Assembly: GCF_001443605.1 (NCBI RefSeq)
Contig: NZ_CP013118.1
Span: 3,157,501 to 3,221,500 of the forward strand
Source: Salinivirga cyanobacteriivorans
GTDB taxonomy: Bacteria; Bacteroidota; Bacteroidia; Bacteroidales; Salinivirgaceae
Reading direction: 5' to 3'
DNA: 64,000 nucleotides
Shown here: positions 7,319 to 16,268 of the stretch, in pieces
How the letters are laid out: each line of letters starts with the position of its first letter
Numbering within the stretch: position 1 is the stretch's first letter
Program-made: the position numbers and the translations under genes
Notes under the pieces: model-generated
Seen by the model: only the letters and a program-made list of their open reading frames with translations
What the model was told of the DNA's origin: nothing
The model's database searches: none

Positions 7319-9433
7319 ATGAACATTATTCAAAAAACAATTCCCCTGGCAGACGGCAGAGAAATTACGCTCGAAACAGGGAAGTTGGCCAAGCAAGCTG
7401 ATGGTTCAGTTGTTTTGCGCTTAGGTGATACTATGTTGCTCGCAACAGTTGTGTCAGCTCAAGAGGCCAAAGAAGACGTGGATTTTATGCCACTCTCAGT
7501 AGAATACAAAGAAAAATTTGCAGCAGCAGGTCGTTTCCCAGGCGGGTTTTTACGTCGCGAGGGACGTCCGGGAGATAATGAAATACTTATTGCCCGTCTC
7601 GTAGACCGGGCGCTGAGACCATTGTTTCCTGATGATTATCATGCTGATACTTTTGTAACAATTGAGTTGATCAGTGCTGAAGCAGGAGTAATGCCAGATG
7701 CATTGGCCGGATTGGCAGCATCAGCAGCATTAGCCGTTTCAGATGTACCGTTTCACGGCCCTATTTCAGAGTGCCGCGTAGCACGCATTGATGGGCAGCT
7801 TAAGGTTAATCCTACTTCCGAAGAGGTTGAAAACGCTGATATTGACCTCCTTGTAGGCGCAACCATAGACAATATTCTGATGGTTGAAGGCGAAATGGAT
7901 GAGGTCAGTGAAGAAGAGATGATTGAAGCAATTGGTTTTGCTCACGAAGAAATTAAGAAGCAATGCCAGGTGCAAATTGAAATGGCTGAAGAATTAGGTA
8001 CAACTGAAAAACGCACCTATTCGCACGAGGAAAACGACGAAGACCTTGAGAAAAAAGTCTGGGACGAAACTTATGATAAAGTGTATGCTGTTGCACAAAA
8101 GGCAATGGCCGATAAGCAGGAGCGTTCAGAAGCTTTTGCTGCAGTTAAAGATGAATTTCTAGAGCAGTTTACAGAAGAAGATGAAGTTAATGAATCACTT
8201 GTAGGCCGATACTTTCACGATGTAGAGAAAAAAGCTGTACGTAATCTCATTCTTGATGAGAAAATTCGCCTCGATGGCCGCAAAACAGATGAAATACGAC
8301 CCATTTGGAGTGAGGTAGATTATTTACCAACAGCTCACGGATCAGCCATCTTTACAAGGGGTGAAACTCAGTCTTTAACCACAGTTACGCTGGGAACTAA
8401 ACTCGACGATAAAATAATTGATGAGGTGATGCGCCAGGGGAAAGATAAATTCTTGTTGCATTACAACTTTCCACCATATTCAACAGGTGACGCACGTCCG
8501 GCAAGAGGTGTCAGTCGTCGTGAAGTAGGTCACGGAAACCTTGCTCACAGAGCATTGAAACGTATGTTGCCCAATGACGATTTTCCCTATGCTGTTCGCG
8601 TAGTATCTGACATTCTAGAGTCAAATGGTTCGTCATCGATGGCTACCGTATGCGCTGGAACTTTGGCACTTATGGATGCCGGAATTCAGATTCGTAAGCC
8701 TGTGTCAGGTATTGCCATGGGACTAATTACAGATTCAGATGACCGTTGGGCTGTGCTTAGCGATATTCTGGGTGATGAGGATCATCTTGGCGACATGGAC
8801 TTTAAAGTTGCAGGTACGCGTGATGGTATTCTGGCCACTCAAATGGATATTAAAGTCGACGGACTATCATTTGATGTGCTTAAAAAAGCGCTTGAACAGG
8901 CCAAAGCAGGTCGTCTGCATATACTTGATCGTATGGCAGAAACCATTGAAGAGCCGCGCAAAGCACTTAAACCACATGCACCGCATATTGAGCAAATGGT
9001 TATCCCAACCGAATCTATTGGTGCATTAATTGGCCCCGGAGGAAAAATTGTTCAGGAAATACAAAAGCAAACTAATACCACCATCGTTATCGAAGAGCGC
9101 GACGATAGCGGGTACGTTGAAGTGGTTGCTTCCGACCTTGAAGCCATCAACAATGCTATTGAAAGCATAAAAGAGGCCATCGGTATTCTTGAAGTTGGTG
9201 CTACTTACAAAGGAAAAGTGAAATCTATTCAAACCTATGGTGCTTTTGTAGAGATTACACCGAATAAAGATGGGTTGCTTCATATTTCTGAAATCGACTG
9301 GAATCGCATTCGTAAAGTAGAGGATGTACTCGAAGTTGGTCAGGAAATCGAAGTAAAACTGTTAAATATTGACGACAATGGTAAGTTAAAGCTTTCGCGC
9401 AAAGCATTACTTCCAAAGCCTAATAAAAGCTAA
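7319..9433 (+). CDS. pnp: Polyribonucleotide nucleotidyltransferase (PNPase)
   Basis: PNPase is a phosphorolytic 3'-5' exoribonuclease that degrades mRNA as a homotrimer. The ATG at 7319 gives 704 residues; an earlier in-frame ATG lies inside the rpsO terminator and is unlikely. There are two RNase PH-like domains, with [18 protein letters not shown] in the first and [19 protein letters not shown] in the second. A KH domain ([17 protein letters not shown]) and a C-terminal S1 domain ([15 protein letters not shown]) follow. The acidic insert between the core domains is long but within the Bacteroidota range. No separate TAnnTTTG box was found, so transcription may come from rpsO. Confidence 0.98.
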   Translation: MNIIQKTIPLADGREITLETGKLAKQADGSVVLRLGDTMLLATVVSAQEAKEDVDFMPLSVEYKEKFAAAGRFPGGFLRREGRPGDNEILIARLVDRALRPLFPDDYHADTFVTIELISAEAGVMPDALAGLAASAALAVSDVPFHGPISECRVARIDGQLKVNPTSEEVENADIDLLVGATIDNILMVEGEMDEVSEEEMIEAIGFAHEEIKKQCQVQIEMAEELGTTEKRTYSHEENDEDLEKKVWDETYDKVYAVAQKAMADKQERSEAFAAVKDEFLEQFTEEDEVNESLVGRYFHDVEKKAVRNLILDEKIRLDGRKTDEIRPIWSEVDYLPTAHGSAIFTRGETQSLTTVTLGTKLDDKIIDEVMRQGKDKFLLHYNFPPYSTGDARPARGVSRREVGHGNLAHRALKRMLPNDDFPYAVRVVSDILESNGSSSMATVCAGTLALMDAGIQIRKPVSGIAMGLITDSDDRWAVLSDILGDEDHLGDMDFKVAGTRDGILATQMDIKVDGLSFDVLKKALEQAKAGRLHILDRMAETIEEPRKALKPHAPHIEQMVIPTESIGALIGPGGKIVQEIQKQTNTTIVIEERDDSGYVEVVASDLEAINNAIESIKEAIGILEVGATYKGKVKSIQTYGAFVEITPNKDGLLHISEIDWNRIRKVEDVLEVGQEIEVKLLNIDDNGKLKLSRKALLPKPNKS

Positions 9434-9455
9434 AACCTTATATAGTTTATAAAGT

Positions 9456-9489
9456 GGCCGTCCATTAAATTTTGGACGGCCTTTTTTTT
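9456..9489 (+). terminator. Rho-independent terminator of rpsO-pnp
   Basis: GGCCGTCCA (9456-9464) pairs perfectly with TGGACGGCC (9473-9481), followed by eight T. It is located 23 nt after the pnp stop. Confidence 0.9.
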
Positions 9490-9510
9490 GTTACTTACAA
9501 TGCATTCATT

Positions 9511-9518
9511 TATTTTTG
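9511..9518 (+). promoter_or_regulatory. Putative -7 element (TATTTTTG) of comEC
   Basis: TATTTTTG fits TAnnTTTG and lies 19 nt upstream of the comEC ATG, immediately after the pnp terminator. Confidence 0.5.
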
Positions 9519-9537
9519 GTGCAAACAAGTTGATTGA

Positions 9538-11580
9538 ATGCAGGATATTATTCGCAATAATCCGTTTCTGCGGTTGCTTATACCTTTCCTTGCAGGCATA
9601 TTGCTGGGATTTTGCTTTAACTCATCCTTTGATGAGGTTACTACCTATATCATTTATGTTCTGATTGGCATCTTGGGGTTTACATTATTGTTTGCAATAA
9701 ACAGATTTATCTGGCTACAGGATCTGCTTATAATCTCGATATTCTTTTTATTTGGAGTTAGCCGTACAGCAGATACATATGTTGAGCCGCAACAATATGA
9801 AGATAAAGTGGTTTTTTCAGCTCAAATTTCTGATTACCCCGATAGCACAAAGAATAGTCTCAAATTAGAACTGGATTTGGGCTGGCAAATTACGGATTCA
9901 GGAAGACAAGAGATGAGGGGCAATGCATTTGTTTACCTTTCCAGGGAGGATTCAATAAGCCTCGATTTAGGCGATTACCTTTTATTGAAAGCTAAACCAG
10001 ATTTAATTGCCAATCAGGGAAACCCGGGAGAGTTTGATTTCAGTGGCTGGGCTGCATCTAAAGGTTTTTTTTATCAGTTTTATGTGAATGATGAGAACTG
10101 GGTCAGGCTCAATAAAACCCCGGAATTTAATCTATCAATATATCTGAAAAAGCTTCGCCGGCAAATCTTTAATTATTATCGTAAGTCTGGCATAAGCGAC
10201 AAACAACTGGCAGTTTTTTCGGCACTTACCCTCGGCGATAAATCTATGCTCGAACATGATTTGCGGCAAGGCTATGTGGCAGCAGGATTAATGCATGTGT
10301 TGGCTGTTAGTGGTTTACATGTGGGTATTATTTATCTTGTGATTTCGCATTTATTAAAACCACTTTCAAAAACCCAATGGGGCAAAATACTTCGGTTTAT
10401 AATTTCAGTATTTGTGCTGTGGGGTTATGCAATGTTTACAGGTATGTCTCCCTCTGTTTCACGAGCTGCTACAATGTTTACAGTATTTGTAATCGGAGAC
10501 TTGCTGGGTAGGCGTTATGCAGTTTATAATTCCATTGCGCTTGCTGCATTTATTCTACTTTTTAATAATCCTTTATTAATTGCCAGTGTAGGTTTTCAAA
10601 TGTCTTTTCTTGCCGTTATTGGAATTGTAGGGTTTTACCCAATTGTTTACCGGTGGATTTACATTCCCTGGAAAACGCTCGACAAAATTTGGCAACTTAT
10701 GGCAGTTTCTATTGCTGCCCAAATCATAACCACACCGCTTAGCTTATATTATTTTCATCAATTCCCACTGCTATTTTTATTGTCGAATTTATTAATGGTT
10801 CCATTGGCTACCTTATTAATGTATTTGTTCGTATTGCTACTGGTGTTTATGCCATTCCCTTTTATTGCTTTGCGCATAGGGCAGGTGGTAGATTTTTTTG
10901 CTTCATTAATGAATGCTTTTACAGGCTGGATAAAAGCTTTAGACTGGTCTACAGTAAGCTCTGTGTACATATCTGATATACAGCTAGTATTGCTTTATTT
11001 GTTAGTAGCTGTTAGTACATATTGGGGCATTAGAACCAATTATAGGAATCTTAAGAAAGTTTTTATCGTATTGTTTTTATTTGTAATAACAGTTTTTTGG
11101 CAAAATTTCATACGAACAAATAATCATTCTTTTATAGTGTTTAATACTTTTGGAGAGCCATTAACCATGCAAATTAGCGGGCAAAACTACCAACTTTATA
11201 ATCCTGATAGTATTGAAAACACAACCTGGTTCACCGATCCGCTTAAAGTAAAATTTGGGCTTAATCAAAGTGAAACCCGAAATGCTGAATTAGTCAATAG
11301 TTCGCCTTATGTTGTATGGGGTAAAATGCCAAATAGAGCCATTTTTTTCGATGCCGACCTCTATCCGGAGCATGAGAAAATTAAATGTAAATGGTTGGTC
11401 TTATCTTCTGGCAGTCCATTCAAATTATTGCCATTGCTTGAAAAAATCGAGGCCGTTAAAGTAATAGCTGATGCTTCTGTTTCGCAATTTAAGGTAGAAA
11501 AGTGGCAGGAGCAACTCAAAGATTCTAACATTGATTTTCATAATGTTAAAAGTGAGGGGGCTTTTGTCGCAAAATGGTGA
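9538..11580 (+). CDS. comEC: ComEC/Rec2-family DNA uptake channel protein
   Basis: This 680-residue polytopic membrane protein probably carries single-stranded DNA across the inner membrane during natural transformation. It has an N-terminal DUF4131-like region with three membrane segments and then a soluble OB-like stretch. The Competence domain follows, marked by FSALTLGDKSML and LMHVLAVSGLHVGII, with about eight more membrane segments. The C-terminal 130 or so residues lack the HxHxDH motif of the metallo-beta-lactamase domain found in longer ComEC proteins, a short form I associate with this phylum. No other competence gene is visible nearby. Confidence 0.9.
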   Translation: MQDIIRNNPFLRLLIPFLAGILLGFCFNSSFDEVTTYIIYVLIGILGFTLLFAINRFIWLQDLLIISIFFLFGVSRTADTYVEPQQYEDKVVFSAQISDYPDSTKNSLKLELDLGWQITDSGRQEMRGNAFVYLSREDSISLDLGDYLLLKAKPDLIANQGNPGEFDFSGWAASKGFFYQFYVNDENWVRLNKTPEFNLSIYLKKLRRQIFNYYRKSGISDKQLAVFSALTLGDKSMLEHDLRQGYVAAGLMHVLAVSGLHVGIIYLVISHLLKPLSKTQWGKILRFIISVFVLWGYAMFTGMSPSVSRAATMFTVFVIGDLLGRRYAVYNSIALAAFILLFNNPLLIASVGFQMSFLAVIGIVGFYPIVYRWIYIPWKTLDKIWQLMAVSIAAQIITTPLSLYYFHQFPLLFLLSNLLMVPLATLLMYLFVLLLVFMPFPFIALRIGQVVDFFASLMNAFTGWIKALDWSTVSSVYISDIQLVLLYLLVAVSTYWGIRTNYRNLKKVFIVLFLFVITVFWQNFIRTNNHSFIVFNTFGEPLTMQISGQNYQLYNPDSIENTTWFTDPLKVKFGLNQSETRNAELVNSSPYVVWGKMPNRAIFFDADLYPEHEKIKCKWLVLSSGSPFKLLPLLEKIEAVKVIADASVSQFKVEKWQEQLKDSNIDFHNVKSEGAFVAKW

Positions 11581-11676
11581 AGGGCTTTTCATTGTTGATA
11601 TAAAGCATTAAATTCAATGGCATTATTGTTTTCTAATTGAAATGAATTGTTTAATATTGCCCTGATGCGGCAATTC

Positions 11677-11684
11677 TATTTTTG
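11677..11684 (+). promoter_or_regulatory. Putative -7 element (TATTTTTG) of trkA-trkH
   Basis: TATTTTTG fits TAnnTTTG and lies 22 nt upstream of the trkA ATG at 11707. Confidence 0.5.
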
Positions 11685-11706
11685 ATTGCCTAATTAATTG
11701 AATACG

Positions 11707-13047
11707 ATGAAGATAATAATTGCAGGTGTTGGTGAAGTAGGGATGTATCTGGCCAAAATGTTGGCAACAGAACACCATCAGATTGTGGTAATAGATACTC
11801 AGGAGGATAGATTGGAAGATGTTAGTACACATTTTGATGTACTTACAGTGCAGGGGTCTGCAACATCTTTTGAGAAGTTAAAAGAGGCAGGCGTAAAGAA
11901 TGCCGACCTATTTGTGGCAGTTACACATGAGCTTGAGGTGAACATTACTGCATGTATTTTAAGTAAAAAACTAGGAGCGAAACGCACCATTGCACGCATC
12001 GATAATCGTGAATATCTACTTCCAATAAATAAAGCTCAGTTTATAGCACTTGGAATTGATTCGCTGGTATATCCGCAGATGCTTGCTGCCAGAGAGATTG
12101 TAAATCTTTTGAGTCAGACAGGAACATCAGAGGTATTTAATTTTTCAGGCGGTTCGTTGTCGCTTTTTGTGTTAAAGCTCGATGAAAATGCGCCAGTAAT
12201 AAATAAAACTTTACAAGAAGCTGCGACGATTGATAATGAACTTATTTATCGTGCAGTTGCAATTTCGAGAGATGGCCAAACAATTATACCGCGTGGTAAT
12301 GATGTTTTTTTGCCCAATGATATTGTGTATGTAATTACTAATCAGAAAGGCGTTTCTAAAATGATGAAGTATTCGGGTCAGAAGAAACTCGATACGCATA
12401 ACATTATGATTTTGGGAGGTAGTCGTATAGGTCGGAGAACAGCCATTACATTGCAAGAGTCGAGTAATGTTAAACTTATTGAGTTTGACAAGGAGAAATG
12501 CTTTCAGCTGGCCGATGAACTGCCACGCGCCATGATAATTAATGGTGATGGTCGTAATATAGATCTGTTACGCGAAGAAGGGGTCGATAAGATGGATGTG
12601 TTTGTGGCTGTTACTGGAGATTCGGAAACCAATATTCTGACTTGCATTCAGGCTAAACGTCTCGGTGTTCAGAAAACAATTGCGGCGGTAGAAAATACAG
12701 ATTATATTAATTTGGCTGAGAACCTGGGCATCGATGCCATGATTAATAAAAAACTAATATCGGCAAGTTACATTATGCGTTTTACAGTAAATGCCGATGT
12801 CCCATCATTTGTATGTCTTACAGGATCAGATGCTGAGGTGCTTGAATTTGTAGTGCGCCCGGGTGCCAAAATTACCAAGGCAAGTTTAAAGGAGGTGAAT
12901 TTTCCAAAAGAAGCAATTATTGGCGGCGTAATTCGCGACAAAAAAGGTTTTATTGCACGCGGCAATACGCATGTCATGGCCAATGACCGTGTTGTTGTGT
13001 TTGCACTGCCATCAATTATTCATCGGATAGAACGCTTTTTTAACTAG
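11707..13047 (+). CDS. trkA: Trk potassium uptake regulatory subunit TrkA
   Basis: TrkA is the cytoplasmic nucleotide-binding ring that gates the TrkH potassium channel. The ATG at 11707 gives 446 residues (MKIIIAGVGEVG); a TTG three codons earlier is less likely. There are two RCK_N/RCK_C repeats. The first Rossmann glycine motif is GVGEVGMYLA and the second is GGSRIGRRTA, each followed by a TrkA_C domain. It is separated from trkH by 3 bp and is clearly co-transcribed. Confidence 0.97.
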   Translation: MKIIIAGVGEVGMYLAKMLATEHHQIVVIDTQEDRLEDVSTHFDVLTVQGSATSFEKLKEAGVKNADLFVAVTHELEVNITACILSKKLGAKRTIARIDNREYLLPINKAQFIALGIDSLVYPQMLAAREIVNLLSQTGTSEVFNFSGGSLSLFVLKLDENAPVINKTLQEAATIDNELIYRAVAISRDGQTIIPRGNDVFLPNDIVYVITNQKGVSKMMKYSGQKKLDTHNIMILGGSRIGRRTAITLQESSNVKLIEFDKEKCFQLADELPRAMIINGDGRNIDLLREEGVDKMDVFVAVTGDSETNILTCIQAKRLGVQKTIAAVENTDYINLAENLGIDAMINKKLISASYIMRFTVNADVPSFVCLTGSDAEVLEFVVRPGAKITKASLKEVNFPKEAIIGGVIRDKKGFIARGNTHVMANDRVVVFALPSIIHRIERFFN

Positions 13048-13050
13048 GTT

Positions 13051-14502
13051 ATGCTTAATCGTAAGATCATTTTACTCATTCTCGGCATTTTGCTCCTGAT
13101 CGAAGCTTTTTTTCTATTTGTTTCAGGTTTAGTTTCACTTGGTTTTGAGGGTACCGACGCCCCGGCATTTTTTATTTCGGGCGGGATTGCTTTTTTAGTT
13201 GGAAGTGTTTCATTCTATTACAATAGAACAGCCAATAAAGAACTTGGTAAACGTGAAGGATTTCTGATTGTTAGCCTTGTTTGGGTTGTTTTCTCACTGT
13301 TTGGTTCATTACCGTTTATAATTAGCGGCGAAATACCTTCTTTTACCGATGCATTTTTTGAAACCATATCCGGGTTTACCACAACAGGAGCTTCAATTTT
13401 GAATGATATTGAATCCATGCCTCACGGATTGCTGTTTTGGAGAAGTCTCACACAATGGCTTGGTGGTATGGGGATTATTGTGCTTAGCCTTTCCATTTTG
13501 CCTTTTTTAGGAATAGGCGGCATGCAGTTGTTTAGTGCTGAAGTGCCCGGACTTACACCAGATAAGTTACACCCCAAAGTAAAGGAAACTGCTAAACGGC
13601 TATGGGTAATTTATTCGCTTTTTACGCTTGCCGAGTTTTTATTATTGCTGGGTGGTGGAATGGGTTGGTTCGACGCACTTAATCATAGTTTTACTACAAT
13701 GGCAACAGGTGGTTATTCTACAAAACAGGCCAGTATAGCCTATTTTAACTCTCCCTACATCCATTATGTGATAGCCATATTCATGTTTATTGCCGGGACA
13801 AACTTTACTTTATCATATTTTGCATTACATGGTAAGTTGGGCAAAGTCTGGAAAAACGAAGAGTTTAGATATTACCTGGGGTTTGTACTAGCCTTTACCA
13901 TATTGGTTACGTTAGGCCTTTATTACATTATGGATTCGTTGACACTCGAAAAATCTTTCCGTGATGCTTTGTTCCAGGTTGTCTCTATCGTAACTACAAC
14001 CGGTTTTGCAACGGCCGATTATGCTGTATGGGGGCAGTTCTTATTGTTTGTAATATTTGCATTGATGTTTTTTGGTGGCTCTGCCGGGTCAACAGGAGGT
14101 GGAATAAAAATAGTAAGAATTGTAGTGGTGATTAAAAACAGTTACTACGAGGTCAAGCGCCTATTGCATCCCAAAGCCGTATTACCTGTAAGGCTGAATA
14201 GAAAAGTTATGTCGGAAAAGGTAGTTATGAATGTGCTGGCATTCATTGTTTTTTATTTTGTCATATTTGTACTGGGTGTGGGCATTATGTCTTCCATAGG
14301 GCTCGATTTTAAAACAGCCATGGGGGCGGTTGCAGCCTCACTTGGAAATATCGGGCCGGGTATTGGTGGTGTAGGGCCCACAGAAAATTTTGCCTTTATT
14401 CCTGATGCGGGTAAATGGTTTCTTGCTTTTTTAATGCTTTTAGGCCGTCTGGAACTTTTTACAGTTTTGGCAATATTGACACCTGTATTTTGGCGCAGTT
14501 AG
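13051..14502 (+). CDS. trkH: Trk potassium uptake channel subunit TrkH
   Basis: This is the 483-residue K+-translocating membrane subunit. Four pore-loop signatures are visible: TTTGAS, MATGGYSTK, TTTGFATAD and GNIGPGIG. They lie between paired hydrophobic segments, as in TrkH/KtrB. The GSAGSTGGGIK gate-loop region is present between the third and fourth repeats. It partners with TrkA immediately upstream. Its stop lies 1 bp from the stop of the convergent HAD gene. Confidence 0.97.
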   Translation: MLNRKIILLILGILLLIEAFFLFVSGLVSLGFEGTDAPAFFISGGIAFLVGSVSFYYNRTANKELGKREGFLIVSLVWVVFSLFGSLPFIISGEIPSFTDAFFETISGFTTTGASILNDIESMPHGLLFWRSLTQWLGGMGIIVLSLSILPFLGIGGMQLFSAEVPGLTPDKLHPKVKETAKRLWVIYSLFTLAEFLLLLGGGMGWFDALNHSFTTMATGGYSTKQASIAYFNSPYIHYVIAIFMFIAGTNFTLSYFALHGKLGKVWKNEEFRYYLGFVLAFTILVTLGLYYIMDSLTLEKSFRDALFQVVSIVTTTGFATADYAVWGQFLLFVIFALMFFGGSAGSTGGGIKIVRIVVVIKNSYYEVKRLLHPKAVLPVRLNRKVMSEKVVMNVLAFIVFYFVIFVLGVGIMSSIGLDFKTAMGAVAASLGNIGPGIGGVGPTENFAFIPDAGKWFLAFLMLLGRLELFTVLAILTPVFWRS

Positions 14503-14503
14503 T

Positions 14504-15199
14504 TTAAAGTATTTCAATTAGTTCTTTTAGGGAGTAAATTGCGGGCGTTGAATTGAAAAGTGAATCGCGTCTGCCGGGGTTAAACCAAATATAATTCATG
14601 CCTGCTTTACTGGCGCCCAGAATATCAGTTTTTTCATCATCCCCAATCATTAAGCTTTTTTCAGAAATTGTATCTGCTGTTTGTAGCGCATATTCAAATA
14701 TTCTAACATCTGGCTTTTGAAAACCGACATCTTCTGAGGTTATAAGGTGATTAAAATATTGACCAATATTGCAATTTTTCAGCTTTCCGGTTTGCACCTC
14801 TTTAAAACCATTAGTTATGATGTGTAACTCGTATTTTTTATTCAAATAGCTGAGGGTTTCATGCGTATGTGGAAATAAATGTGTTTTTTGAGCACTCAGT
14901 TCCAGGTATAGTTGACCTGCAGCTTTCCCTTGCTGTTGGCTATCGAAACCAAGTGTCTTGAAAGTTTTGTAAAAGCGCTCGGTGGTAAGTTTTTCTTTTG
15001 TAATAAGGCCATTCCGGTACTTTTCCCAAAGCTGCTCATTTATTTTTTTATATGTAATGTGGAAGTTTTCCAGCGTAATGTCACGGCTTTTGAGGTTGAA
15101 ATGTGTGTGGATGTCTGCAATAGCCTCTTTAGCATTAGTTTCAAAGTCCCAAATGGTTCTGTCAAGGTCAAAAAACAGGTGCTGGTATGATCGATTCAT
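14504..15199 (-). CDS. HAD-family hydrolase, YjjG-like nucleotidase
   Basis: This 231-residue haloacid dehalogenase-superfamily phosphatase resembles YjjG, a house-cleaning pyrimidine nucleotidase. Motif I is FFDLDRTIWDFE, the motif II threonine is in IITNGF, the motif III lysine lies near FQKPD, and motif IV is MIGDDEKTD. The ATG at 15199 begins MNRSYQHLFFDLD and matches the family. An upstream extension of about 36 codons would run through a promoter-like and terminator-like region and is rejected. The exact substrate cannot be read from the sequence. Confidence 0.85.
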   Translation of the reverse strand: MNRSYQHLFFDLDRTIWDFETNAKEAIADIHTHFNLKSRDITLENFHITYKKINEQLWEKYRNGLITKEKLTTERFYKTFKTLGFDSQQQGKAAGQLYLELSAQKTHLFPHTHETLSYLNKKYELHIITNGFKEVQTGKLKNCNIGQYFNHLITSEDVGFQKPDVRIFEYALQTADTISEKSLMIGDDEKTDILGASKAGMNYIWFNPGRRDSLFNSTPAIYSLKELIEIL

Positions 15200-15244
15200 A
15201 GCGCGTTTTTTCAAATTTGTAGTGCGTGGAGTGCAAATTACGTG

Positions 15245-15252
15245 CAAATTTA
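15245..15252 (-). promoter_or_regulatory. Putative -7 element (TAAATTTG) of the HAD gene
   Basis: The minus strand reads TAAATTTG about 46 nt upstream of the ATG at 15199, just after the terminator hairpin at 15262-15288. Confidence 0.45.
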
Positions 15253-15288
15253 AAAGAAAGAGGGGCATTTGTAACCAGCAAATGCCCC
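15252..15288 (-). terminator. Terminator of the LytTR/histidine kinase operon
   Basis: GGGGCATTTG (15262-15271) and CAAATGCCCC (15279-15288) form a perfect 10-bp stem. On the minus strand it is followed by TCTTTCTTTT. It would end minus-strand transcription about 230 nt after the lytT-like stop, leaving a long 3' untranslated region. Confidence 0.65.
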
Positions 15289-15312
15289 GGAATTTGAAAT
15301 AAACCAACTAAA

Positions 15313-15366
15313 AACCAGACAATAATATGGTATAAGGATAGATTACCATAATGAATTTGTCTGGTT
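15313..15366. repeat. Two-stem palindrome in the gap between HAD and LytTR genes
   Basis: The outer arms AACCAGACAA (15313-15322) and TTGTCTGGTT (15357-15366) pair perfectly. The inner arms TATGGTA (15326-15332) and TACCATA (15344-15350) also pair. On the minus strand this lies in the 3' untranslated region of the lytT-like gene. The rest of the 319-bp gap (15200-15518) holds the terminator and the HAD promoter; nothing else was seen. Confidence 0.6.
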
Positions 15367-15518
15367 CAAATATATGTAAAAACCTATGACTATTTTGAGC
15401 GGATGTATTATCGGTTTTGTTAGATGTATAAACGGTTTTACTTTTTTAATATTCGGTATATTTTACCTTTTATAACAATGGTACAGGTAGGTTTTGTGCT
15501 TGCACCACTGGTTCGGAT

Positions 15519-16265
15519 TTATTGTGCGAGGAATACATTTATTGCTTCAAAGAATTCATTTTTCTTTCTTCTGGAGATGTAAGCCAGGTTGTTGTCTACC
15601 ATTTCTATGTAATTCTGGTTTTTGTATACCTTTTTAATATGTTTAAAGTTAATGAGGTGAGATTTGTGACAACGAAAAAAACTTGGTGTGGTCAACAGTT
15701 CTTCATATTCTTTAATTGAACGCGAAACAACTATAGGTTTATTATTTAGTGTGTATACCTTGGTGTAATTTCCTTCGGCTTCGAACTGAATTATATCATC
15801 GGTGTACACAATTTCAATAGAGTCCTGGGTACTTAATGCTATTCTTTGAGGTTTTTCATTTTCGATACTTTCCTGCAGTATACTAAGTTTGTCCGGATTG
15901 TTCTGGGCTTTTGAGCTATCAATGCGCTCAATTGCGTTTGAGAGTGTGTTGATATCTACCGGTTTAAGAATATAGTCTACTGCAGCGTATTTAAAAGCTT
16001 TTATTGCATATTGATTAAATGCAGTTATGAAAATAATGTCAAAATTTATATTGTCAATTCGGTCTAATAAATCAAAACCCGATCCATTGGGCATTTCAAT
16101 ATCAAGAAATACTACATCTGGATTGATATTGGATATTGTGCGGTGGGCATCGTCAATATTTGATGCTTTCCCTGCAACAATAATATCTTGTTTGCAGTTG
16201 TTTAGCAATATTTCAAGGGAATCAATTGCAGCTATTTCGTCGTCTACAATAACAGCTTTTAGCAT
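15519..16265 (-). CDS. LytTR-family response regulator
   Basis: This 248-residue response regulator has an N-terminal receiver (acidic pair in VIVDDE, phospho-acceptor D55 in VFLDIEMP, conserved Lys in ILKPVD). A C-terminal LytTR DNA-binding domain follows (VYTDDIIQFEAEGNYTKVY, FFRCHKSHLINFKHI). It lies 3 bp after the histidine kinase gene and is surely its partner. Regulators of this type bind direct repeats upstream of target genes, often for envelope or extracellular functions. The targets here are unknown. Confidence 0.93.
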   Translation of the reverse strand: MLKAVIVDDEIAAIDSLEILLNNCKQDIIVAGKASNIDDAHRTISNINPDVVFLDIEMPNGSGFDLLDRIDNINFDIIFITAFNQYAIKAFKYAAVDYILKPVDINTLSNAIERIDSSKAQNNPDKLSILQESIENEKPQRIALSTQDSIEIVYTDDIIQFEAEGNYTKVYTLNNKPIVVSRSIKEYEELLTTPSFFRCHKSHLINFKHIKKVYKNQNYIEMVDNNLAYISRRKKNEFFEAINVFLAQ

Positions 16266-16268
16266 AAT

